Source: Hymenolepis diminuta
Lineage: Eukaryota > Platyhelminthes > Cestoda > Cyclophyllidea > Hymenolepididae
Length of the DNA stretch: 64,000 nucleotides
NCBI GenBank assembly: GCA_900708905.1
Contig: CAADRB010000014.1
Coordinates: 337,550-401,549, forward strand
Direction of reading: 5' to 3'
Part shown: positions 13,201-25,200 of the stretch, in pieces
How the letters are laid out: every line of letters starts with the position of its first letter
How positions within the stretch are numbered: position 1 is the stretch's first letter
The notes under the pieces: model-generated
What the model was told of the DNA's origin: nothing
Seen by the model: the letters and a program-made list of their open reading frames with translations, nothing else
The model's database searches: none
Made by a program: the position numbers and the translations under genes

Positions 13201-16200
13201 CCCCCCATAACTTCTTAGTGTTGTCTCAGAATCACAAGCTTCTTTTGATATTACGTATTCTTTCTTTTAGTATCAGCTTTGCTTGCGATAATCAACTTCT
13301 CTATAAATGATTTTGATTCTTGCAAATTTCAAGCAATAAACCGTACGTTGTATTCTTAATTATCGCTCCTCTGCGTTCATGTATATTGTGTTTAAAGTGT
13401 CTTTCTTTCTTTACTTAAGTGCTTGGGTTCTGCCTTTCGGCCTCTGCGCATGTTAGCCATGAAATCGATAAATTCAAGCATTTTCCAAATGTTCCTCCCA
13501 GCACTCTTTCAGATTTCTTGACTCCTCGTCTCCTCTACACTCCCGTTCGCATCTTTGGTGATTCCAATCCCAAGGGAATTAATCCTCTTAATCGGGTATC
13601 CAAGTGGGCTTCTTGTATGCTCCTTAGCAATGCAGCCAAATCCAATCTCAGATCGATTATAGCTCCGAGTCTCAAATACTATACGGAGGAATGCATGGTT
13701 AGTTGATTGAACAAGTTCCATAACATTCTAATTCATTTAGGACTCAGAAAAGAAATTGACCTGGCCTAGACCTCAAACTGCTCTGTTCACTGAGTCTTGC
13801 ATCATATCAAATAACAACGAACTTCTTCAGAATTACGTCGATGTCTCCACGTTGAAATCTTTTGATATACCTGAGGAATATTCGATCGAAGTAACCCTTC
13901 GAATTAAGTTGGTAAAATGCCTCCTAAATTTCCATCAATCTGGTTCGGACAAATCGGTGATTGCTCAAGGTTAGTAACTACGATCGATTTACCCCTCCTC
14001 CTCATGTGTAGAAGTTCTCAAGCTGAATAATCTGAAGGAGGATCCTGGTTTCACTTCACATAATCACAATCTGGCTGGATGGATATTGCTGAAGGTGCCG
14101 ATGGTCACAAATGAAGAAGTATTGGATCATTTTGATCGTGGAGCCAAGGCGGATAGAAATTACTTCATCAATCATCTCAATGCTGGTGCTACATTTTACT
14201 CGAGAATGAAAGCCTATAGGTAGGTTTCGTATTCTCGTTAATGTTTAATGCTCGTGATTTGATATCACGATATTCGATTTCCTTTACATATATAAAGGAA
14301 CTATTTGGAATTTTTAGAAGCGGTTTAATGCTAATATATCTCGTGTCTATTAAGAATCGACAGCGTATGGATCCTCGGTATGACGTGGAGAAGTCTTGCT
14401 TAATCATTGTATCTAAAATCTGCGAACGAATTTTGAGGCTATAGTTTAAATATTTATATTAGCCTGGTCAGTTGGCAGAAATGTGTAAAGACGGAATGGA
14501 GATGAGTTATGTGTATAATAAACTTAACACAGACAGGACAAATCGATAAAAGAACAGTCAACAGTGAGGACCGCAAGGTGACTCCAAGTTAAAGAGATTA
14601 CATCCTAAAACACCTCTTTACTAGTATCTTCGGTGGTGTAATCCTTGTAAATAATGTGAGTTCAATCATAGAGACCTACCCAGATCTAAGGATATTAGAA
14701 AGTCAAAATTGAAGAGAATAAGGAGTGCAACCACACAGACCAATCACAATACGAATGCCTGAAATCTTATAGTTAACAATAATCAGTCTATCCATTTATC
14801 ATAGTCAGCTGCAGACTAGAATGTCCCCATGTAGTAATTTGAATTATATCTGAGATGGAAAGAAGTATATTGAGCTTTCTGCGATAAGCTTCATTTATAA
14901 CAGTATAGGAATTGCACAGTACCAACAGAATGGGGTAGAAAGTTAGAGAATGTATTGAGTAATGTAACATACAGGAATGGAATAAATGCTACTGTCTGTA
15001 TAAGTGTATATAAGAGACAATTCATATGTAGGAATTCATGCGCTATAGGGAATACAATTTATTCATTGGCTAGCCAGTGGAAAGGCAAATAAAAGACGTC
15101 GCACACGAAGTTGACTCATGGGTGAATAACGCATACAGAACCTTGAGTCACATAAGAGATGGCTAATAAAATTCACCGTCACGAATTGGATTTTGTATAT
15201 CAACAAGGAAAATCGAAGTTGACAGGAATGAATTAGACATAGAATGATAAGACAGATAAGAATTTACCTCGCTACAACTTAGATTAGCAGAGTAATGCTA
15301 TTTAATCTCCTATCATATTAATAAGAGAATGTTCTCCTTTTTTTAGGCGCGCTTATCAAGCTCTTAAAATCGCTTGGGATATTGCTCCTGGAACCCCGAA
15401 TATTGCTTATCTACTGGCCTGCACGCTTTGCAAGCTAGGGAGACCAGTAAGATCTTGTTGCCCTTTTATAATCGCTATAATCATAATTTCCTTGTAACCA
15501 TAACGTCATGGTCATTTATTTTGTAGGACAAAGCTTTCGATGTTTACAAGAGAGTTGATAGCAAGTCAGTCTCTCCACATTTTCCTCCTATTTTATTATT
15601 TCTATTAAATTTTTATTACTTTAAATTTTCAAAGAAAATTATAGTTGAATTTCTTTTATGTTAGAATTGAAATTTTCCCCAATTTTGTGAATATTTCAGA
15701 TCCTAACGTACCTAAAGTGTTTCTTCCATATGTTTCCTTTATCAAATTTAATTATCAATCAATCGCTGTTCTCTTAGAAAGAATAGTTAAGACTGAATGG
15801 TTGCATGTTTTCATGCATTTATGACAATTCCTGCTGTGTACAAAAGGAAACGAGAGCGCGCGATTTTACTAAGATTAGTGTCACCCACTCGAATTATATC
15901 ACTTAGGAGATTGAAGTGAAACCTATTCGGATTTTGTTAAGAGAGTATAAATAAGTAATAGTGTAGATTTAATATTGTCATTAATTATGCGAATTTAAGT
16001 AATTAAGCAACTACGAATCCAGGTCTTATGATAACAATAGTCCGTTTACTTATAAAGTCATTATGAGATTTCACCTTGATTGAACTCTAATTAGGTCTGG
16101 TCTTAACTATTAAGAACATGTATGACCATCCGCCTTTTTTTGACATTTGGAAGAAAAAGTGTATTGAAGTACTAAGACCGGTTCGTAACCACCGAACATT

Positions 16201-19200
16201 GTGAACAAATGTTTCTAAATAAATCGGGAGACGAATCAGGAAATTTGAATGTTGGAGTGTGTAGCAGTAAACTGATCGTTAAGTAAATATTGTACAACAC
16301 GAATCTGGAAATCAAATAAAGTAATGCGCTTCTGTTATCCTGACTTTATTCTCATCATCTTTTCTATCCCTTCCTCTTTTCCACGATGAAATATTTAATA
16401 ATTTTTGTCTTAAAGTCAATATGTGCACCGATAGCGGAGCGGTTAACTTGAAGTTAGAGGTTACGGTGCGCATCTAGTGAGTGGAATTTCCGACCACATT
16501 TGTTTGAATAGTAAAGGACGTGTCAGAATCCAACTTTATCACAAGAGAGGTTACTCTTCTATTCAAGATGAGTGCTCGAAAACGCTTCCTAAATGGACTC
16601 ATGAGTTAATAGCGTCAGTTTATCTTATGCTAGTCAGATATATGGGTGACTTGAATTTAGGAAAATAAGTGGGAGAGGGGGGAATTTGGCTTTGATCTGG
16701 AAATCTCTATCAGCTCAAATTAGACACCACGTGTCGACGTTTCTTTATCATTTTCGGCTTTTAAGGTCAGTCAATTTGAATGAAAGGTTCTTATAAGAGT
16801 TTCTAGGTTGGTAGACGACTCTGTTCTAGTCTGCCAATCATTGGGATTGATGTTCTGATAGGTGATGTTTCAATCCCTCTTCTTGAAGTATTTGAACCTT
16901 ATCACTTAAGAGAGAGTACTGAGCTTTGAAATAATCCGTATTATTTTACTTTCAGATTATTTTCCATTCCAATGTATCTCAATTACGGTCTGATTGCACT
17001 TCGTTTAAAAGAACTTAATAAATGTATCCCAGCTTTACAGAGAGTTGTTGCGGCTCAACCAAAAAACGCGTAAGTTTCCTCTTTATATCTTTTATCCACT
17101 TTTGATACTTTCGTTTTCTCGAAGGTTGGGTTGGGAGATCCTAGGGGAAGCCTATATGGTTCGTGGAAACTACGGTATTGCTCTGCGGACCCTAAAACGA
17201 TCAATTGATGCAAGTTTTGTCTCATCTTGCCTTTTCGTTTTTTTTTCGTTTGATATCATCGTCTTCAACTATTCTAGCTTGATCCCACCCGTCCACTTGC
17301 TCATATACTGTACGTTAGATCTATTTATTTTTAATTAAGTACTATAATGCGGTATTAATTTTTCCTCTTATTCAGATATGCACAAGTCTGCACTGCTCTG
17401 TCCCATTATCCAGCAGCAATTACTGCTTATGATCGTGTTACTGAACTTTTAAAAAATCAGAAACTTCATTTTCTGCATCTTCTCGCTAGTAAAGGTTCAT
17501 CAATTCAGCCATTAATAATTTTACTTTTTTCTTTAATTTCCCTTCAAGACTAATTAAATTGTGTTTTTCATTTAAGGACTTGTGGAAATGAATGCCAATT
17601 TGGCCATTCAAGAGCTGAGGAGCGGAATGTCAACTGCAGCAATTTTACATATTGAAGCTGCACTTCAGATTGGGGCAAGGTAAAACAATAATTGATTATA
17701 AATCATGTTCAAAATCTAGTTTTCCAGCGAGTTTCACACTATTTTGATAGGTTATTTTATCTTACAACCAATATCGCTGATTTGTAACATTTATTCCCTG
17801 TCGAATATTGCTAATTAAAGATAAGTAGATAAAAATAACATGGATGATCATTATAAGTGAAAAAGTTTCCTTTATTTGGTTTCAGCGTTTTAAAGGAGAC
17901 TTCCCAAAATGCACCACAATGGCTCTGGTACTATATGGGTTATATTTTGAGTCTACTTTTAGTGTTCCACGATGAAGAACTGAGGCTAGTTTTTTCCGTA
18001 ATTTTGCTACTTATTTAATTAAATTTTTGTTCATGGCGAGTATTTTCTCTTACTTAAGAATCCGAGTACCTAAAGTATTCATGAATCTTTTTAAAATTCC
18101 CCCGACCTCGAAGGAAGATGAAGAGATCTGCCCTATTGGTGTTGAGGCCTGCGCTAATCTCTCGGGCATGTAGGTTTTAAAGTAATATACTACTGAAGTG
18201 CTATTTTAGTAGCTTGACACCATTTTTTTCTTCTCAATAACTCAGAATGCTTTCTCTGTTTATAAAATCCTCAACGACGGGAAAAATGCAAAGAGAAATC
18301 GTCCTGGCCTGGATATGCATGGGATTGCTTCAACTCTCTCAAGTTGCTCATCTACGAACTGTCGAGTTAAATGGCGAATTAGCTAAACCGTTATTTGGTG
18401 CCCATGAATTAGCTGAATGTAACCTCACCCTAATCCAAGCGGAAACTTGTTTCTCAATGGCTCTTAAAGAGAGCAAGAAGCTACCGCTTAACAGTGATCA
18501 AATTATCGCTTTCGCTTGGTTCGGTATGGCATCAGCTATGATTCTGGGAAGAGGTTAGTCCAATAACCGGAGTATATCCATTTGTTCTTACTTTTAACAT
18601 ATCAGTATGGAATCATTGTTAAGTCAATTTGACTCGAGATGATTAAATCTACTTCATATTAGGAATATAAGTAGGAGAAGCTGATGTATTGCTTCTGATA
18701 TTGCATCATTTGAGAGAGGAAAACGAACTTTGATCCTCCTTTTCCATAAAATCTTTGTTCGAGATTTTTGAAGACGGCGTGTGGTTGAAGCTTTGTTTTG
18801 CAACTATTCAATCAAAAATTGTAATAGATAAAAGATTTGCCTTCTTTTTTCAAATGCGAATTTCTAATTTTATTATTAATAAGTTAGTCTAGTTTGTATA
18901 AGCTAAAATCTACAGCTCTACACCACTTAGTTATAACCTTGAAAAAATCTTTTCTAATCGAAAATTGCAAATTTTAGTCTGGTTGATCAGTTTTTGGCTT
19001 AGATACTACTATCAATACTTCAGTAGCAGATAAAATAATTTAATTTTTACTCATGGAAGAAGAAATAGTAGGATTATTAAGGATTGTGTGGAGGCCTTAC
19101 TCGAGGAATTGTATCTATTCCTGTAACCTATGCCTAATTAAGTAAGAGTAAAATAGATTTTAGATGGGAATTAGTGAGATTTTTAGTCGTAATTAATATT

Positions 19201-22200
19201 GAATTTAAGTAGTATTTGTGCAAATTTCTTCCGGTTTCTTTTAGACGCAAGTGGTTATCGGTCGACGTATGCCTTTGCAATGGCTTTCAAGCTATGCAGC
19301 AAGGTAAGCGCCGGTTTTGTCTCTGCTTACTTTACAATAAATGAGTCACTTATAATTTTTTTGTAATACAGCTTTTAAATGCTGGTATTTGCTTGGCTTC
19401 GAGACTCTCCTCTATAGACTATGAAAAAGTAAGCTTAATGGTCTGTTAGCTACTTATGTTATTTCACTGTTCTCTTTTAATATTTCGCATTCATATAGGA
19501 ATATTTGGGATTTTCCTGGATTGTATGTTGCTTTCTATTTTCGCTTTTTATACTCCTATCTTTCCCACGTGAGACTGTTTTTCCTCAATTTTTAATTATT
19601 AATATAGACATATCCTGAATCGCAGCTGTATCATTTTGTACGTCTATTGTTGTGAAATTCATCTCGCTTTTGTTATATCCCTCGAGCTTACTGGCTATCA
19701 AGGTTATGTGTGCTCTTAGTGCTGTAGTAGTCGCAGTAGAACTAAAACTAGTAACAAGAATTCGAAATTCTGGCATATGATATCAAGTAAAATGCTTAAC
19801 CATTTGGGGACTGTAACCCCTTGGGAATTACGCACAAAACTCCCAAGAGGAAATATTAGATGGACATTAGGCACATTTAAGGACAGGAGGAGGTCAACCA
19901 TACACAAGTCGCCGCCTCATGTGATCCGTCATTGGTAGCTGACCAAGCGGGAGAAATGTAAACACATTTATTAGGGCCAATGGTCATCCATGGGAACAAC
20001 AACAAAATTCGATTGAATGAGCACATATCTCACAAATAGGAGGATGAGGTAAATTCAGGTTATTTCGGGACACCACATGGGTGATTTAGTAAAATTGTCA
20101 TAGGTAAACTATGAGGATCAGTCCTATGTCAATTTACTCGCATCGCTGGTAAAGTTCGATGTGGTCTTAAAAATATCACTATAATTTACTGACCAAAAGC
20201 TTCAGGAGTTTATACATTGAGCACTGTTACCCAGGTCTCATCAAATATAAATTGCTACTGGAAGATCGACGGCTGGACACAGCAATTTTTGAGACTCGCG
20301 ATCCCTTTATACTTGGAATCTTGACAATTGATTGGCGTCTTAGGGCGCCTCATTTTAGTCAGAAGAGTAGAACACATCTTCTCAATAGCACGATTTCTTA
20401 TCCTATATGACAATAACTTTAAAAAGCAACTGTGTTATCTGGCTTTCCCCCAGCTATTCTTCAGGCTATGCCCTCTATCTTCTACCAATCTTCACTACGA
20501 CAAAATAGAGTGCGAAGACGATATAGTGTTGAGTAGAGTTTATAAGGAGGGGACCTGGAACTACGAAAGAGTGCGGGTAACGGATGAACTGTATATAGAA
20601 ACACAGGGTACGTAAAGTATCTGAGGAGGCTTGTATTTTTGCAATTTAAACTAACTCGATAATAATTAATGTATTTTTCACATGGCAGATATTACCATAA
20701 CTAAGGAAATGAAAAGGCACGCTGTGCAATTCGCTGTCTATAAAAGCGAAACAGAAATTTAGAAATTGTAAGATTCCCAAAAGTTGCCAGATTTTTTGTT
20801 TGCAAAGTCAGAAAAGAACTAGTGAATGAAAACAATGGAGATGAATTGGCCACCAAGAGGAAGAGAAAAGAGCATTGTCAACGCTCTTCTGACTCACTCA
20901 CTCAACACTTGAGTTTGTGAGAAGAGTGCATAGCAGGATATAATGGACGAAAACCTTGGTAAGTCAATACGCGACACCTTGCCGAACATTGTCTGAAAGA
21001 ATAATAATGAATGTAGTTCATCAGGACCTCAGATGCAAATCATACGTTCTTAGACGATGTCGATAAAAATCATTTAATGCGTGCAAAAGGACTTCAAAAA
21101 AATTGAAGCACCCAGAGGAAGAGTAGTGTCTTCGATTTTTCTCCGACAAAAAGCACTTCCACCAGGATGAAAAAGTCAATCGAAGAAATGATAGTCGGCT
21201 GGCTACGTGCGGGTGGGCCCCACTGAAGTTCCAACCATTATGCATGCGCACGAAGTTTCCAAGAAGCAAAAGTGATAATTTTCGATGTTATTAATAGTGA
21301 GGGAGGGGCCACAGGACCTTAGAGTCAATGCAGATTCAGATGCCTATATGGAGGCTCTTCAAGCCATTGTTGTTGGACAGGCAACGTGGCCAACGTCTTC
21401 CAAAAAAATTCAACTCCATCCTCTAAAGCTCTCAGAACCTGGGATTGGATAGATGGCCAAGAATAGAATAATAGTGAGGGTGAGGCACATCGTGACTCCT
21501 CAATTTGTTCTACAAGGCTTTAGAGTCAATCCAGGTGCTGATGTCTATGGGGAGACTATTCAAACCATTATTCTTGAGCCGCCTTGGGTAGACAATGTAG
21601 CCAATGAAGGAAGACTCTATGTCCTTCAAAAAGATTCGACTCAATTCTATAAGGCTCTCAAAACTCAGGATTGGATGGATGGCGAAGAATTTTCATCATC
21701 ATGTCACACCAAACTTATGACTTCCTAACTACTCATCAAACCTTAATCCATTGGATTATTACGTGCGGAGTGAGGCGGGCGTGGTTGAAAAGGAAGTTAA
21801 TAAACATCCCCATAACATCAAATTCTCCTCTCTGATGGAAACAATATCCCGAGGAATGGAGGACATCAATTAAAGACCACTTGATCTGATGAAAGCTCGC
21901 AGTCGCTTTCGGACTCGAATTGAGTGGGTGATAGAAGCCGAAGGAAGGCATATAGAATAAAATCTAGGTTAATAGTTATTATGTTTACTTGTTTAATTAC
22001 ACGAAATTGTAAGTTTCAACCATTAACCATTTCATCTTCTGCTTTCCGAAAATGGGTAAAGTGCCCTCTGATGCCTTACGCACTCTGTATACATATAATT
22101 CATTTAGACTGCCCAAATTTCACTGTGGGCCCTCAACAGGTGATCACAATGCGTACAACAACATATGTGGTCTCGACATATGACCGGTATGATTGAGACA

Positions 22201-25200
22201 GCAGGATAGTCGAGACCCCAAGTGGGGGAGGGAGAAGGGATTATCGAGGCACAATTTTGTTTCTGGAAAAAATTACTCAATTAGGCCACTGCAAACTTAT
22301 CAGTTGGCCATGCCAGAGGCTTTAGGTTTATATCCACAGTTGCATCGAAGTCGTTAGGAGGATGCGGTTTATCTCATCAAAACATCCTAATTTTTACGCG
22401 TTGATTCCCAATTCCATTCATGGGGAGCGTTTTCTAGCACTGTTTTACTTCGGAATACGAAAGCTTTATTTATGCCAGATCTTTTATGGTAGTTGTTCAA
22501 TTATCACAATGATTCGCGAATGTAATGGTTGTAAGATGAATTATTATCTGATATTGGCTTGTAAATGAATGCATTGATACTCGATTAACATAGTCGTTCG
22601 GATTTACATTAATAGTATTATTTTTCACTCATAATTCTAGCATGCCAAAAAGGTTATGGATCGATGTCTTGATTTTGATCCCAAGATTCATGCCTATTGG
22701 TTTGTTATGGCCCAATTAACCGCTAGAAATGAATTCAAAGGCAAATTTGATATACAACCTGGCCAATTAAATGAATTCAAGTGTCTCCTGCAAGCTGTCG
22801 AAGAATGTTTCAATGTAAGTAGTGCGAGGAAGGACGTATGAACATTATTAAACTGTCTTGTTTTTCTTTTCAGCTGGATGCACTGTGGCATTTAGTACCA
22901 TCAGTTTTCAATCTTTTGAGGGTGTGCTTTGGAAGGTATTGCCCCAGTTCAGATAAGAATGAGGGTCTACAATTAGCTCGTCTTATCTGTGCTGAATATC
23001 TTAATCGATGCTTGGGTAAGATTAGGAGAAGTGTGGGGTGGCGCATTTGCATTGCCTGTATTGGCTTTTTAATGTATACCCACTCGCTTTATTGTAGCCT
23101 TCTACCCAAATGACTATAGACTCTGGCATGATCGAGGTCTGCTGTTGCAGTTAGGTGGCTTGTACCGTCCAGCTTACTATTGCTTTGAAAGGTAAGCTTA
23201 CTTCTGTTGGATTTTATATAGTTGGGTAGAAAATGTGGTCTAAATAAAAATTAAGTACGAAATGTTTTATAGATAAAGCAAGACAGAATGAAAGGGCCTA
23301 GAGGTCGACAAGAGTATGAAGGTTATAAAGGTGGGCCAAGAAACATTAAAGATTGAGCGTGAAAGAAAGCAATTATACTGCTACTGTGGCTACTTCCGTC
23401 TGCTGAGTATCTTGGTTCCTGGCTTCTCATTGGTCCACTATATACCCATGTCGGTCAGCATGTCAGCATATCAACTATTTCCCTATTGGCTGACGAAGTT
23501 ACTAGTTTTGGCTACTTCCAACTCCTCAGTAGCAACGCGTTTGGTAGCTTACATACGGCTCTGAGGATAACAAAGTTAATGTCTTGTAGATGGGATTCAA
23601 TCATCTCTCCAAATCAATGATTAGAAGATCGGTCGAGTGAACTCTTTTATCTACATTTTCTCATCAGTGAACAATAAAGGTCTAACCGATGATACCGTAT
23701 AACTAAATATCATAAAGGCCAAACGGCAGCTAGTGAAATTTAACACTTTCGATCTTAACATAGGTCTATCGATTAAGGTTCGAACAAAGATGTTGGAAAC
23801 ATTTATCGATCCGGTCCTTCCATTTGCTTCATCTGCAGTTGTCTGTCATAAAGTAGATGATAACAGATTAAAGGATGTCCAGAATACTGTTCGAAAAATG
23901 ATGTTAGCATTGAGCGTTAAATTTCTAACAAACAAATTCTCTGAAATAACAAAGGTTAAATCTATAAAAAGTCTAAACAGGGAAGTAAAGATAGCAAAGA
24001 ACGCCACTAGAATCCTGTCTGCTAAGACCAAGTGTCTCTAACTTTACACGCAAATGGATGCTGAATGGGTTTTCGACGAAGATTGGGTGATGAATTCTAC
24101 AAACAACTCGGTTCCTCGTATTATTGAACATCAACCGCAATTGAAAGGTGTGCGTAAAAGGAAAATTATGTGTGTAGATTCTCGGTGTCATCGACTCTAC
24201 AAATGAAACTGACATGAGAAGAAACTGGCGGATCAATCACCACAAACCCAAAGATGATCTACCAATTGGTAGATTCCTTTGTCCGGTGGATGAGTGCTAC
24301 AAAAATTATTGTGAAAAGAGGATGAGGGCATGTTATCCAATTTTTCTGCACAAAGAGCAAGATAGTGGAAAATAAGGATGTGTCTGAAGGAACTCGAACT
24401 TGAAAAAGTAGTCTTCTTGATTATTTCGGAGCTCCTTATTTCCTTACCCTCACTTCTAATCTATAACTATTTCCTTTTTATGAACTTTTATCTCCTATCG
24501 TTTTTCGTTTTGATAAGCTGTAAAACAGCTCTTCCTACCATGGGATATAAAAGTTAATAACCTGTAACAGATTAAGATTTGCTGTTTTTTCGTTGAGGGC
24601 TAATGGACTCATTTTGAAGTTGGATTCGAGGCCTGATTCGAATTTAATCACGGTGAGGGCCCACTACCTTTTGTCTGCTTTTCAACAGTAGGTTCTCTCA
24701 CTTGTAATTAATTTCGAATTCGTTTTCCTTTAAAAAGCATTTGTGTTCTGTATTTCTTTTCAGGGGTAAGATAGGTATATCTGAACTTCATGCATTCACC
24801 AATCTGCTGATTCCTGAAAATAAAGCAAGTAGCGGAGTCCACGCTGTAGTTGCCCTAATTCACCTCTCAATTTTCGATTTCTTCGCCGCCAAACAAGGTT
24901 TATTGCTTATTTCTCATTTCAAAGTCCAACAACCTTTTATAAAAGTTTTTAAGTTGGTGGAGATGGTTTAAGAGTTTAACTGAGGATTTAGACTAATAAA
25001 GAGGAGTAATCAAACTCGGGCTTTTCACCGAAGAGGTTTCATTGTGCTACTCATTTGCTTAAAGTGAGAGTTCAAAAACTTTTTTTCTAAATTAGTTTGG
25101 GAGTTGATGACCTTGAGAAGTTTACATTAGCTGAGAAGAGAGAAAGGACAATCTTGTATTAAGTAAGGAGGACATCGAAATTGCTGATGTTTGATAATTT

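Larger units (their letters stand above)
19429..22640 (+). other. SKI3-like gene, intron 21 (3.2 kb)
   Basis: The largest intron, phase 0 at both ends (GTAAGC...TTCTAG). It contains a composite, dead mariner-like element (20604-22087). Unplaced sequence lies on either side (19580-20600 and 22090-22640), including open frames at 19585-19907 (minus) and 20328-20615 (plus) with no recognised domain. Confidence 0.65.
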
